Source: Chloroflexota bacterium (GTDB taxonomy: Bacteria; Chloroflexota; Chloroflexia; QHBQ01; JADMIH01). From it: a DNA stretch of 49,826 nt. A program made the translations under genes and the position numbers. This document shows positions 7,809 through 16,915 of this stretch, piece after piece. Every line of letters starts with the position of its first letter. The first letter of the stretch is position 1. Location: the NCBI GenBank assembly GCA_015478675.1, contig JADMIH010000010.1, forward strand, positions 1-49,826. The letters are read 5' to 3'. The notes beneath the pieces are model-generated. The model had not been told where the DNA came from and made no database searches. It worked only from the letters and a program-made list of their open reading frames with translations.

Positions 7809-10544
7809 CTATCTAACCTGAAGCCGGTCCACCTGCACACCAAGCCGCCGAGTGTCATAGCTGATTCCTGCCTGCTCACCCGACCATGTGGGCGCGCTTA
7901 TCTTCAGCAGAGCGTAGCCGGCCTCGCTCCCCTTTTTGGGGAGGCCGGCGGGCACATTTATCGCGTAGTCCTTGAAAGGCGAGCCGGGGGGGATTAGCAC
8001 CTTGCCTATTGGAGTGTCGTCCAAAGAGAGGGTAACTGTCAAGGGTACTGTCCTGCGGAAAGGCTTGCCTTGCACGGGCGTCTCAGGGCGCAAGCTGAGC
8101 GTCACCGTCGCGGCGCCGAGCGTTTTACCCCCGGCGGAGGGGGGCCAGGGCAGGCGCACCAGAGCTTCGCCACCTGTCCAACGCCAGAAGGGAGCGCCCG
8201 GCCCATCTTGCTCTTGCTTGTAGAAGCCATCGACCAACGAAGGATAGTCCATATCGCCAACATCGAGGTTGAACGGCAGCAGAGGCTGCGTCGTGCCGCT
8301 CACCACCGAGTAGATGCCCCAGGGCAAGTAGGCGCTGGAAATATTGCTTGGCTTCTGATAATAAAGCTGCTCAAGCTCCGGCACCGAGTATTCCCAGCTG
8401 CCCACCGGCTGCAACTTGAGGTCGGCAAAGCGGAGCTTGCCGCCGTTGGCCCCCATCATCACGTACACCTTGTAACCTTGCTTGAGCCAACGCGTCACAA
8501 CGCCCTCAAGCACACTGTTGTTGACCTCAGGATAAGGCCTGTTCACCACAAAGCTTTCTATGCCGTAGATGTATTGCAGAGGGGTGGCAACCAGGTTCGG
8601 CTCGTCGCGATCGTTGCTGAATAAGACCACCGACTTACCGGCGGGCTGGAAGTTGGAAGCGAGACTCGAAAACTGCGCCACCGCGCCGCCCTCCTCCACA
8701 TGAGGAATGATCACCCGCGAGGTGTAAATAAAGAAAAGAGCAAGCCCCAGCGCGGGCAGCGCGGCGATCACCGTACCGAGCCGGCGGGGACGGAGGCGCG
8801 ACCATATAAGCTGACAGAACCAGGCATAACCAAGAAGCACGGCGGGCAGTATCACTGTGATGTAGCGCCGCATGCTGTAGATGTAGTGTGCCTCGGTATA
8901 AGTCTCCTGAATGAAGACGTAGCTGAGCACTATCAGGGAGCCGAAGAATAGTCCTGTAGCCGCGTTTAGCCGCGACCATATCAGGCGCAGCAACCCGGCA
9001 ACCCCAAGCACGACACCGGCGGGCGAAAGGTACCACCCTATACGCAGCAGATTATATCGCGAACCCTGGTCCACAGGTGCCCCTATATAGCTCTCCCATG
9101 TAGTAACCACAGCCTGGGCTATGGGGTTGCCCGCCTTGTCAAAGCGAAGATTGGGCTGCCAGGGCCCGTAGGCGTAATGGTAAAGGACGTATAACCCCAC
9201 AACCGCCGCGGTCGCACCCACCCAGAGCCACCTGTAGCGCAGTTGCGCCGCCTCAAGCCTTATCCAGAAAGGTCGCAGGCGGGGGTAAAGCCTGTCAAGG
9301 GCGACGAGGGAGATGACGCCCACATAGAGCGCCAGCAAGAGCAGGCCCGCGTTGCGGCGCACTCCCTGGATAACATTGTAATACAGGTCCATCGTGTAGC
9401 CGAAGGTGAAGAAGGTAAAGTGGAGGATGAACAACGCGAGGATAACAGCCAGGCTGGCGGCAAACCAGCTGTGTGGTCTCCGCCAGCGCCGCGTAAGCCG
9501 CCAGTAGAGCAGGTAGAAGGGCACGGGCAGCAGATAAGCAAAGAAATCGGGCCGGGCGAGAGCGATCTGTCCCAGGGCAACCCCGGCTATCACCCCCCAG
9601 AGCGACCCCCAGAAGGTGCGGGCGCTCTCCGGCGATTCGTCATCTGCAACTCCTGACTCGTAATTCGTCATGCGGGCGAAGGCGAAGAATGCTCCAAAGG
9701 CCAGCAGGCCCGTAATCACCTCGGAGACAGGATAACGGGCAAACCAGATCGTTACCGGGCAAAGCACAAGAAGGATAAGCGCCAGCAAAGCGGCCTCCTG
9801 TGTAATCACTCGACGTGCGAAGTAGTAAACCGCCAGCACCGCCAGCAGAGCCAGGAGCGGTGTGGCGTAGAGCGCGCCCCAGATGCCGAAGAGGTCATAT
9901 AAAAGCCCTATCCAGAGAGGATATAGAGAGTAGTGCTGGGGTAAGACGAGGGCCGCCTGCTTGTCATAGACGTAAAAGCCTGTGAGCTTGAGCCGGGTCA
10001 GTGTGTAGCGGTCCGGGTTGAACTCCTGCAAAAGCTGTTTGCCCTCACCCACATCGTCGTTTAGCTGCCGCATGAGCAGGTCGCGCTGGAAGATCGAGCC
10101 GGTGCGGCCCAGGGCCACTCCTGAGTTCACATAGACGCCCGAATCGAGGGCGCCACGCAGCATCTCGGCAGGCCGGGCGAAGAGCACCGCCGCCAGGATA
10201 ACCAGCCCAAGGAGCATTGCGCGGCCTATCATAGCGTAGCGGCGGTCGGTCTGCCGCTGTGGGTATGCGGGAGGAAGGTGTAGAAGCTCGAGTAAGGGGC
10301 GAAGGCGCGGGGCGGCTTGGCCCAGCACCAGAGCGATGAAAAGCGAGAAGGCGACAACTATCGCGATGAGCACCCAGGCGCGAAACAAGCCTATCTCGGC
10401 CAGCACAAATCCGGCGAGGCCCGTAATAAGGAAGCTGATGAAGACCGCCGTGAAAAGCCACTCGTCTATGCCGGAGAAGAGATGCGACCCCTTGCGCCGA
10501 GCCGCCAGCGAGTTGAGCGCTATTGCCCCTGGCACGTAGAGCAA
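7809..10544 (-). CDS. large GT-C-like membrane glycosyltransferase with C-terminal beta module
   Basis: This protein has about 911 residues. The N-terminal ~600 form many transmembrane helices, with an early acidic loop (R-G-A-L-D-S-G-V-Y-V-N-S-G) and a short P-L-W-I-G-L-L-Y motif, as in GT39/ArnT-type polyprenyl-phosphate-dependent transferases. Residues ~620-770 are soluble, and 773-911 are the beta module (G-F-Y-K-Q-E, W-R-W-T, then R-R-L-G-V-Q-V-D-R-L-Q-V). Coordinates use the first usual start, TTG at 10544, but it sits inside a hydrophobic helix; codons 10545-10583 add A-L-L-G-L-L-I-L-L-F. A perfect GGAGGTGA at 10604-10611 lies 7 nt before an in-frame ACG (10598). A repeat-derived insert (T-N-Y-E-S-G-V-A-D-D-E) lies near residue 290. 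Confidence 0.78.
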   Translation of the reverse strand: MLYVPGAIALNSLAARRKGSHLFSGIDEWLFTAVFISFLITGLAGFVLAEIGLFRAWVLIAIVVAFSLFIALVLGQAAPRLRPLLELLHLPPAYPQRQTDRRYAMIGRAMLLGLVILAAVLFARPAEMLRGALDSGVYVNSGVALGRTGSIFQRDLLMRQLNDDVGEGKQLLQEFNPDRYTLTRLKLTGFYVYDKQAALVLPQHYSLYPLWIGLLYDLFGIWGALYATPLLALLAVLAVYYFARRVITQEAALLALILLVLCPVTIWFARYPVSEVITGLLAFGAFFAFARMTNYESGVADDESPESARTFWGSLWGVIAGVALGQIALARPDFFAYLLPVPFYLLYWRLTRRWRRPHSWFAASLAVILALFILHFTFFTFGYTMDLYYNVIQGVRRNAGLLLLALYVGVISLVALDRLYPRLRPFWIRLEAAQLRYRWLWVGATAAVVGLYVLYHYAYGPWQPNLRFDKAGNPIAQAVVTTWESYIGAPVDQGSRYNLLRIGWYLSPAGVVLGVAGLLRLIWSRLNAATGLFFGSLIVLSYVFIQETYTEAHYIYSMRRYITVILPAVLLGYAWFCQLIWSRLRPRRLGTVIAALPALGLALFFIYTSRVIIPHVEEGGAVAQFSSLASNFQPAGKSVVLFSNDRDEPNLVATPLQYIYGIESFVVNRPYPEVNNSVLEGVVTRWLKQGYKVYVMMGANGGKLRFADLKLQPVGSWEYSVPELEQLYYQKPSNISSAYLPWGIYSVVSGTTQPLLPFNLDVGDMDYPSLVDGFYKQEQDGPGAPFWRWTGGEALVRLPWPPSAGGKTLGAATVTLSLRPETPVQGKPFRRTVPLTVTLSLDDTPIGKVLIPPGSPFKDYAINVPAGLPKKGSEAGYALLKISAPTWSGEQAGISYDTRRLGVQVDRLQVR
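9635..9672. repeat. short repeat-derived insertion inside a coding sequence
   Basis: Read on the minus strand, this stretch is ATGACGAATTACGAGTC followed by AGGAGTTGCAGATGA. It resembles the AATTATGAATTATGAGTT words of the intergenic repeats. It is in frame and encodes a hydrophilic loop (M-T-N-Y-E-S-G-V-A-D-D-E-S-P-E) between two transmembrane helices of the 7809-10544 protein, where an insertion would be tolerated. Confidence 0.45.
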
Positions 10545-10585
10545 AAAGAGGAGTATGAGTAAGCCGAGGAGCGCCTTGAGGATTT

Positions 10586-11839
10586 CTAACGCGGACGTAG
10601 CATCACCTCCGGGGCTTTGCAGCTTGATTTTTGGTCAATGAGCATCGCGAAGAGCCCTTCTGTCATCTGGGCTATACGCTCCCAGCTAAAATCGGCGGCC
10701 TGCGTAGCGCCGCGCATGCCCATCTGCGCTCTCTCCACAGGGTGGGCCGCCATCCAGCCGATTTTAGCAGCCAACTGCGCCCGGTCTCCAGGCGAAACGA
10801 GTAAGCCTGTCTCGCCTTGAACCACTTTGTCGGGGATGCCTCCCACGGCGCTTGCGACCACCGGAAGGGCGTGAGACATGGCTTCAAGGGTCACGAGTGA
10901 GCTTCCCTCGTATAACGCCGGGTGAACAAAGAGGTTGCACATAGCGTACAGGCTGTGAAGCTCTTGATCGGAGAGGCGACCCGCGAAGAAGAAATGGCGC
11001 TCAAGCCCGACTTCAGCTGCTAGCGACCTCAAGCGGCTCTCTTGTGAGCCTTCGCCCACAAGGAGCCACAGCCAGTCATCTTCCAACGAGTTTTGCAGCG
11101 TTGAGAGCGACCACAGGAGATTCTCGAAGCCTTTATTTGCCTCCAACCTCCCAACGCTTATACCCTTCAGTGCGGCGGGTGCGACTAGCTGGGGCCAGCG
11201 AGCAGCGAGTTGAGCTTGCAGATCTGGATTCACCAGTCCATCAGTTATCTCCACGCCGTTAGGGACCACCACTACTCTGGCGGGGTCTATGCCCAGCAGT
11301 GTCTCCACTTCGCCGCGCATAGCTTTGTCAGTTGCCACCACGCGGTCGGCGGCGCGGCAGCCGGCACGCACCCAGGCGCGAAAAGGCGCGTAGGCAAGGC
11401 GCTTGAGCGGGTCTCGCACCTTGAACTCTTCCAGGCCGTGAGGGTTAGCTACGAGGGGCACACCCCACTCAGGGGCATCGCGCACCCCCCAGGCGCAAAG
11501 TCCCTGCGCGTAAATGCCGTCCAGGTCGCCGCGCAGCACGAAGCCTCTGACCCGCTTGCCCGTGTCTGCCACGAAAGCTCTATAGTTGGTGAGGCGTGCG
11601 GGTATGCCGTTGGGTCGCAGCCGTAGAGGCAAGCGCCCATAGCGCACCGCGTGCACAGTTAGTCTGCCACGCGCTCCGGCAGGAACCTTGAAAGGCTCCC
11701 CAACCGGGAGCGGGCGAGTGAAGAGGGCAACGTCCACGCCGCGCATGAGCAGGTGATTTATTATGGATGTGGCCGCCCGCTCCAGGCCCCCGAAGCCGTG
11801 CTGTGGGAAAATGGCTCGCACGCAGTAGGCCACCCTCAT
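10586..11839 (-). CDS. GT4 family glycosyltransferase
   Basis: This 417-residue GT-B enzyme starts MRVAYCVRAIFPQHGFGGLE, the glycine-rich acceptor loop typical of GT4. The donor site shows I-S-V-G-R-L-E-A-N-K-G-F (R and K for the nucleotide diphosphate) and the E-x7-E motif EGSSLVTLE with A-L-P-V-V-A-S-A-V-G-G. The ATG at 11839 overlaps the TGA of the upstream GT4 gene (ATGA), so translation is coupled. Its 3' end contains GGAGGTGATG, which seems to be the ribosome site of the next gene. The role is sugar addition to a lipid-linked intermediate; specificity is not readable. Confidence 0.9.
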   Translation of the reverse strand: MRVAYCVRAIFPQHGFGGLERAATSIINHLLMRGVDVALFTRPLPVGEPFKVPAGARGRLTVHAVRYGRLPLRLRPNGIPARLTNYRAFVADTGKRVRGFVLRGDLDGIYAQGLCAWGVRDAPEWGVPLVANPHGLEEFKVRDPLKRLAYAPFRAWVRAGCRAADRVVATDKAMRGEVETLLGIDPARVVVVPNGVEITDGLVNPDLQAQLAARWPQLVAPAALKGISVGRLEANKGFENLLWSLSTLQNSLEDDWLWLLVGEGSQESRLRSLAAEVGLERHFFFAGRLSDQELHSLYAMCNLFVHPALYEGSSLVTLEAMSHALPVVASAVGGIPDKVVQGETGLLVSPGDRAQLAAKIGWMAAHPVERAQMGMRGATQAADFSWERIAQMTEGLFAMLIDQKSSCKAPEVMLRPR

Positions 11840-13158
11840 CGGTCAACGGGCCTGCGCAATAGCTCGCGGTAGAGCGCCTCAACGCGGGCCGAGACTACAG
11901 GAGCGGAGAAGTGCTGCTCCGCCCTCAGTCGCGCTCCAACGCGCAGACGGGCGTTGAGCGATAGATCCCCGGTTACTTCGCTTATACCTCGCGCAAAATC
12001 CACCATGTCGCCAGCCAGCCAGCCGCTTTCCATATGGCTAATAATATCACATGTACCGCCTGTCTTCAGCGCCACGACAGCCGCGCCTGCGGCGCATCCT
12101 TCCAGCAGGACCCTGCTCAAAGGCTCCTGCCAGGCCGAAGGGAAGAGGAGCGCCCGCGCCCGGTGCATCAACAACAACAGCGCATCATTATCCAACCAAT
12201 CGCAGAAGCGGAAGTTAAGGCCATGACGTCCCGCCTCAGAGCGCAGCTCTTGCTCAAGAGGGCCCACACCAGCGATCAGCAACGGCAACCTGACGTTGGA
12301 GCGTTCCAACGCCTCCGGTAAGAGTTGCGCGCCTTTGTTAGGGTCCAGCTTGCCTGCGAAGAGTAAGAATGGCTCTTCAGGTGGTATCTCTCTCAACGGC
12401 CAGGGGCCGTCAAGTGCAAGCGCTACACTCTGCATATCAACCAGGTTTGGTATGCTGACGATCTTGCGCGCTGCGACCCTGCCGCTCCTCGCAAGCTCGT
12501 GGCGAACGTAGTCGCTGACAGCTATCACTGCGTCTGTGGCCGCAAGAGCGCGGCTTGCGAGGAGGGTGTTAAGCCAGCGCGGTACAGCGGCGATGCTCGT
12601 GGAGAGGCCGCTTGCTCGGCTACAGCGCAAGTAAGCGCCAAAATGGTGGCAGTCGCGGCATTCTCTATATCCGCCATGCCCATCGCTGAAAAGGCGAGTG
12701 CTCACCGGACAGATCGGCCAGTAGTCTCTCACTGTAGCAACCGAGCGGACCGCGGCGCCCTTCGCCTGCGCCCGCATACCCGCGACAGAGGCCGCGACCG
12801 CCGAGAGTGCGTGTTGTCCATGAAGAATATCGGCGTCGCCCAGCACGGCCAGTACGTAAGCGCGCCGCGACATTAGCCGGCGCGCTTTACGCTCCGTCCA
12901 GATTTTGCCCACCGCCAGCTTCCGCATCCACGCCGGTGGGCGGGGCACGAACAATTCCTCAACTGTGAGAGCACCGTAGCGCACCACGCGGCTGGCGCTC
13001 TCACCACCATAGAGCGGCCTGATCACGCGAACCTCGTGCTCAAGTTGGGCCAGAGCCGTGCCGAGATAATATGTACTATAGCCGCTACCGCCGCTACCGG
13101 GGGGGAAGACGTCGGTGAGGAGGCATACTTTCAAAGGGCGCTGGTCGTCAATTTGCAT
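11836..13158 (-). CDS. GT4 family glycosyltransferase
   Basis: This 440-residue GT-B protein has the N-terminal motif V-C-L-L-T-D-V-F-P-P-G-S-G-G-S-G-Y-S, donor-site F-A-G-K-L-D-P-N-K-G and E-x7-E as EPLSRVLLE. An unusual cysteine/histidine cluster lies near residues 150-180 (I-C-P-V-S-T-R, then C-R-D-C-H-H-F-G-A-Y-L-R-C). This occurs in some GT4 enzymes and looks like a small metal-binding insert. The ATG at 13158 overlaps the next upstream gene by 11 bp. It is in the middle of the minus-strand glycan cluster, between two other GT4 genes, suggesting consecutive sugar additions. Confidence 0.88.
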   Translation of the reverse strand: MQIDDQRPLKVCLLTDVFPPGSGGSGYSTYYLGTALAQLEHEVRVIRPLYGGESASRVVRYGALTVEELFVPRPPAWMRKLAVGKIWTERKARRLMSRRAYVLAVLGDADILHGQHALSAVAASVAGMRAQAKGAAVRSVATVRDYWPICPVSTRLFSDGHGGYRECRDCHHFGAYLRCSRASGLSTSIAAVPRWLNTLLASRALAATDAVIAVSDYVRHELARSGRVAARKIVSIPNLVDMQSVALALDGPWPLREIPPEEPFLLFAGKLDPNKGAQLLPEALERSNVRLPLLIAGVGPLEQELRSEAGRHGLNFRFCDWLDNDALLLLMHRARALLFPSAWQEPLSRVLLEGCAAGAAVVALKTGGTCDIISHMESGWLAGDMVDFARGISEVTGDLSLNARLRVGARLRAEQHFSAPVVSARVEALYRELLRRPVDR

Positions 13159-14344
13159 TGGCGATCTGCTTTAGCAGGCGGTCAAGAGCGGCGCAGTGGG
13201 CCTGCCAGCTATAATGCGCCTTCACTCGCTCCCGTGCCTGGGAGCCGAGGCGGGCGCGCAACTCGCTATCAACGCTTAACGTCCGCAGACGCTCCGCCAG
13301 AGCATCAATGTCGCCTGGGCTGTAGAGCAAGCCTTCTCGCCCATCTCGCACGATGTCGTTGAGGGGTGATACGTCTATCGTGACGACAGGCAGAGACATC
13401 GACATGTATTCGAAAACCTTGAGAGGCGACCAGTAGAAGCCAAATGTGGTGAGAGGGGCGTGCGCGGGCAAATCGAAAGGGGCTACTCCCATATCGCCCA
13501 GCGCCAGCAGCTCGGGCACTCGGTCGTGGGGCTGCGGCCCGGTGAAAACAACCCTCCCCGGCGGCAGATTCCAACCGGCTACCTCTTCTTCTACAGACCG
13601 GAGCTTTTCCCCGCCGCCGATAGCGAGAAAAGCCAGGTTGCTGCTCGATGTAATGAGTTTGCGAGCCGCTTCTACAAAGTGCCCAACGCCATGCCAGCTT
13701 CTGAAGCTACCGAGGAAAACAGCCACAGGCAGGCCAGGCTCCAACCCCAGCCCCGCGGAGAGCGCTTTGAGCTTCTGTGCATCTCGGCTGCGCACCAGAG
13801 GATCGAATTGCTCGACATTGGCACCCCAAGGCAGCTCATGAATCACCCCTCGATCTACCTCCGAGGGCACCGTGCTATTCAGAGGGGTGACAATGGCGGC
13901 GCTCCACTCGGCCTGGCGCACCGCCCACCGACGCATTAGTCCCATGAGCAGTCGGTCCACCTTGCTCTTGAGGCTACCCGGCGGGTCTACCATGGGGGCG
14001 TTTACTTCAAGCAAGATCGGTATTTTGCGCTGGTGGGCCACCAGCACGCCCGCGCCCGCGAAGTTGTAGAAACGCTCTATGATCACATCCGGCTCGAAGG
14101 CGCGCATGATGCGTGCGATGCGCGGCAATCCCAAAAGCGCCACTTCTTTAGGCCAGGGGAGAGTGTGAAGCGACACGCCGCAGGGCAATGTGCGGGGGGT
14201 AGGAGCCGCCGACGAAGGGGGGCGCATCAACGCCAACACCGTGTGGCCCAGCGCCGCGAGGCCACACGCTACCTCGCTAACGTGCACCGCCCCGCCGGAT
14301 GCGCCCCCCGCCTCTATCGCGCTCGCTATGTAGAGCACCCTCAA
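13148..14344 (-). CDS. GT4 family glycosyltransferase (SPLKxFEY subtype)
   Basis: This GT-B protein of about 398 residues is predicted to transfer a sugar in the cytoplasm. I chose TTG at 14344, which overlaps the methyltransferase stop as TTGA, lies 5 nt behind GAGGAG and gives the usual beginning MRVLYIASAIEAGGASGG; an ATG at 14419 would add 25 non-homologous residues overlapping the neighbour. The donor half has V-F-L-G-S-F-R-S-W-H-G and ends with S-P-L-K-V-F-E-Y-M. In this subtype the first Glu of the E-x7-E pair is absent, as also in the gene at 16907-18118. The acceptor-side loop R-F-Y-N-F-A-G-A-G is conserved in related proteins. Confidence 0.86.
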   Translation of the reverse strand: MRVLYIASAIEAGGASGGAVHVSEVACGLAALGHTVLALMRPPSSAAPTPRTLPCGVSLHTLPWPKEVALLGLPRIARIMRAFEPDVIIERFYNFAGAGVLVAHQRKIPILLEVNAPMVDPPGSLKSKVDRLLMGLMRRWAVRQAEWSAAIVTPLNSTVPSEVDRGVIHELPWGANVEQFDPLVRSRDAQKLKALSAGLGLEPGLPVAVFLGSFRSWHGVGHFVEAARKLITSSSNLAFLAIGGGEKLRSVEEEVAGWNLPPGRVVFTGPQPHDRVPELLALGDMGVAPFDLPAHAPLTTFGFYWSPLKVFEYMSMSLPVVTIDVSPLNDIVRDGREGLLYSPGDIDALAERLRTLSVDSELRARLGSQARERVKAHYSWQAHCAALDRLLKQIANAN

Positions 14345-15408
14345 AGCGGCTCCTCGCGACGCGCCAGCAGAAAGTACGGCCCCGCGCGCCATTTCCCGAA
14401 TAAGGCCAGGTCCAGCCACATCAGCTCGGTGAGGAACAGCATCGCCCGGTAAGCCACCCCCTTGCGCGCAAGCCTCCGCTTCACCGATGAGCGCATCGCC
14501 TCATCCCTCCTTCGCCCCCTTAAAGATCTGCCTGTGCCGCGCCCATACCTGCGCATCGCGGCCTCGGCGAGCTTCATCACCAGGTTCTCGATCACGCTCT
14601 GGAAGAGGCCATTCCAGAATACCACTTGCTCCACCTTGAAGCCGCAGCCGCGCATTATCTCTTCAAGCTGCTGATAAGTGGCTATCGCCTTCACGTGGTC
14701 TGATTTGCGCAGGCGGTCGCGGCTGTCATCAATTATCCCGACCTCACCGAGGCGGCGAGATAGCACCCTGGCGCCGCGCGCAATAAAGTCGAGCCGTGAG
14801 CCTTCGCGGGTGTTGGAGAAGATGAATATTCTGCCTCCCGGCGCGAGGGTACGGTGCGCTTCACGCAGGTAAAGCACAATATCAGGCAAAGGCAGATGCT
14901 CCAGCACGTCTATGGAGATGGCGGCGGTAAAGGCCCCCGCCTCGAAAGGGAGTGCGCGAGCGTCAGCGCGACAAAGGTCAACCTTTTCCAGGGCCTCGCT
15001 CGCGAAAAGGGGCGCGGGGTCTACGCCCACTGCCCAATCCACCTGCATACGATTCCAGTATACAAACTTGCCGTTGCCGCAGCCCAATTCTACCAACCGA
15101 TCATTCTTCTGAGGCTTGAGCATCCGCCGGATCGCCCGCTGCCTGACAGCCGCGCCGAGGAGTGGCATCGCTATCCTCTTGTAGTCGAGGGCTGCCTCAA
15201 AGTCGGCTTCGTGCGACACGTAAAGCGAGGTATGCGCCCCTGCATCGGGGGGCATAAGGTCCAGGTAGCCGGCCGCATTGATAGCGTAGACGCGCCCGCA
15301 TCGTGGGCAGCGCAACCCTGCTTCGCGCGGCTGTGGCCCTTTAGTAAGCCCTAAGCGGCACAGAGGCGATGCGCAAACAACAGATTTAATAAGCCGCTCA
15401 GAAATCAT
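14341..15408 (-). CDS. SAM-dependent methyltransferase with N-terminal Trm112-like zinc ribbon
   Basis: This protein of about 355 residues probably methylates a sugar or lipid intermediate of the cluster. Residues ~1-45 hold a zinc-ribbon-like segment with C-A-S-P-L-C and C-P-R-C-G-R-V-Y, similar to stand-alone Trm112/YcaR proteins. The class I methyltransferase follows: motif I V-E-L-G-C-G-N-G, a D-x-x-P acidic strand, I-S-I-D-V-L-E-H-L and A-P-G-G-R-I-F-I. A basic C-terminal tail ends in hydrophobic stretches. I chose ATG 15408 (MISERLIKSVVC) because GGAGG lies 8 nt upstream; the longer TTG start at 15441 would overlap the upstream gene. Confidence 0.87.
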   Translation of the reverse strand: MISERLIKSVVCASPLCRLGLTKGPQPREAGLRCPRCGRVYAINAAGYLDLMPPDAGAHTSLYVSHEADFEAALDYKRIAMPLLGAAVRQRAIRRMLKPQKNDRLVELGCGNGKFVYWNRMQVDWAVGVDPAPLFASEALEKVDLCRADARALPFEAGAFTAAISIDVLEHLPLPDIVLYLREAHRTLAPGGRIFIFSNTREGSRLDFIARGARVLSRRLGEVGIIDDSRDRLRKSDHVKAIATYQQLEEIMRGCGFKVEQVVFWNGLFQSVIENLVMKLAEAAMRRYGRGTGRSLRGRRRDEAMRSSVKRRLARKGVAYRAMLFLTELMWLDLALFGKWRAGPYFLLARREEPL

Positions 15409-15437
15409 ATCTCCCACCTCCCCCTTCGCGCAGGGCC

Positions 15438-16871
15438 TCAACAGCCCCTGCTCCGCCTGTAAAAGCTGCTGCGCTCCATTATGTAATCTCGCGCCAGGCT
15501 AACCGCCTTGCCCGCCATCTGCAACTGGCCGCTAACCAGCGTTGCCCAATCCAGCCCCTGTCTCTGCTGCGAGCACCAGAGCGCGTACTGCATCAATAGC
15601 CCCCCATTCCACGCTATGAAAAAGGCCCCCACCGCGCCCACCACCCACTTCGACACTCCTTTTTCCAACGCCCAGCAGGTGAGCGCGCATGCCCCCAGCA
15701 CGAAGATCGCTGTGGAGTTGATAAAGCGCCGCTGCCCGAACGACCCCGCGCTTTGCCATGTCAGGAATGAGCCTGCTATGTACACCTGTAACAGGAAAGC
15801 TATCACAAGCGCGCTCCCCATGAGCCTATCCTTTCGCCACAGCAAGATAAGCCCCCCCAGGGCCAGCACAAGGACGGGCGTCCACGCCAGCAGGCCGTGT
15901 TCAGGCGAAAATAGGACCGAGAGGGCGTTGGGCGTTGTCAATGTGAATTTGCCGGTAACCACTCTGGATGGGCCGAAGCGCCCTGTTATTACTCTGTAGC
16001 TGATTAGCTGTGGGATAAAGACGATTGCCCCCGTTATCCCCATGACCGCGAGACCGCCCGCCCAGCGCAGCCATGCCGCGAGCTTCCCTCCCCTCTCACG
16101 CCCCCTGCCCCCTACCCCCCACAATGCCTCTACTCCCACTATCGTCAGGAATAGCGCGTCCTGTTCGCGCACCAGCATCATCAAGCCGCCCATGCCTCCA
16201 AGGATCACCCATTCTCTCAGCCTGCGCCCTTCTTCCCGGCGCGTCTTCGACCAGTACCATATGAAGAGGGTCACTGTGAAGAGGGATGTGGCGTGCGACC
16301 AGGGTGGGGCGATTACGGTGTAGAAGATGAGGGGCGTGGCCAGCCACATCAGCACCACGCATGCCGCCGCTACTCTTCCCCCAAAGTAGCGGCGCGCCAG
16401 CGAGTAGCAGAGCAACAGCCCCAGGCAGCCAAGGAGGTAGGAGGTGAGGCAGATCGCTGTGATATAGGGCTGCGAATAGCCGTCGGCTGCTACCTGCGTG
16501 CCGATGCCGACTGCGTGCGCCCCCAGCAGGGCGAGGTGTGTGAGGGCATAGGTGGGGAGCCAGAGGAGCCCCGTGCCTATGGGGGCCACGTTTATCGGCA
16601 GCCCTGTGAGCGGCTCGCGCTTGGCGTAGAGGTCGGTGTATATAGCGGCGAATTTGTTCCGATCGATGTTGTAGAAGTGTAGATATTCGTTGCTGAAGTC
16701 GAGGTCCTGGTCGAAGAGGAGGGAGTGAGTATAGGCGAAGTACTCGATCTCGTCGCTGGCGTATATACGCGTGTTGACGAAGGGGGCGAGGAGGGCAAAG
16801 AGGGCCAGCAGGCCGAGCAACCCCCCCTCTTGCCACCACTTCCCGCCCCTCCTCCCTTCCTGCAAAGGCAA
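15438..16871 (-). CDS. GT39-like integral membrane glycosyltransferase
   Basis: The 477 residues span about ten helices. The first periplasmic loop carries Y-A-S-D-E-I-E-Y-F-A-Y, the acidic D-E pair used for catalysis or metal binding in GT39/PMT-type GT-C enzymes, and a later loop has V-R-E-Q-D-A. It would take sugars from polyprenyl phosphate outside the membrane. The TTG start at 16871 is uncertain: the first ~20 codons (P-L-Q-E-G-R-R-G-G-K) lie in a purine-rich repeat, and a second in-frame TTG near 16818 starts just before the first helix. It lies between a GT4 and a methyltransferase gene. Another low-complexity glycine/arginine loop (G-G-R-G-R-E-R-G-G-K) near 16085-16125 may also derive from a repeat. 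Confidence 0.82.
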   Translation of the reverse strand: MPLQEGRRGGKWWQEGGLLGLLALFALLAPFVNTRIYASDEIEYFAYTHSLLFDQDLDFSNEYLHFYNIDRNKFAAIYTDLYAKREPLTGLPINVAPIGTGLLWLPTYALTHLALLGAHAVGIGTQVAADGYSQPYITAICLTSYLLGCLGLLLCYSLARRYFGGRVAAACVVLMWLATPLIFYTVIAPPWSHATSLFTVTLFIWYWSKTRREEGRRLREWVILGGMGGLMMLVREQDALFLTIVGVEALWGVGGRGRERGGKLAAWLRWAGGLAVMGITGAIVFIPQLISYRVITGRFGPSRVVTGKFTLTTPNALSVLFSPEHGLLAWTPVLVLALGGLILLWRKDRLMGSALVIAFLLQVYIAGSFLTWQSAGSFGQRRFINSTAIFVLGACALTCWALEKGVSKWVVGAVGAFFIAWNGGLLMQYALWCSQQRQGLDWATLVSGQLQMAGKAVSLARDYIMERSSFYRRSRGC

Positions 16872-16915
16872 GGGGGGGATAGGGGAGGGAGGGGAGGAGA
16901 GGAGAGCTAGGGGGA
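16820..16915. repeat. polypyrimidine/polypurine low-complexity repeat with GCAAAGGC centre
   Basis: C-rich runs on the left (CCGCCCCTCCTCCCTTCC) and G-rich runs on the right (AGGGGGGGATAGGGGAGGG) flank TGCAAAGGCA, giving a loose inverted repeat. It spans the junction between the 16907-18118 gene and the 15438-16871 gene and appears to contribute the N-terminal codons of the latter. Confidence 0.5.
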
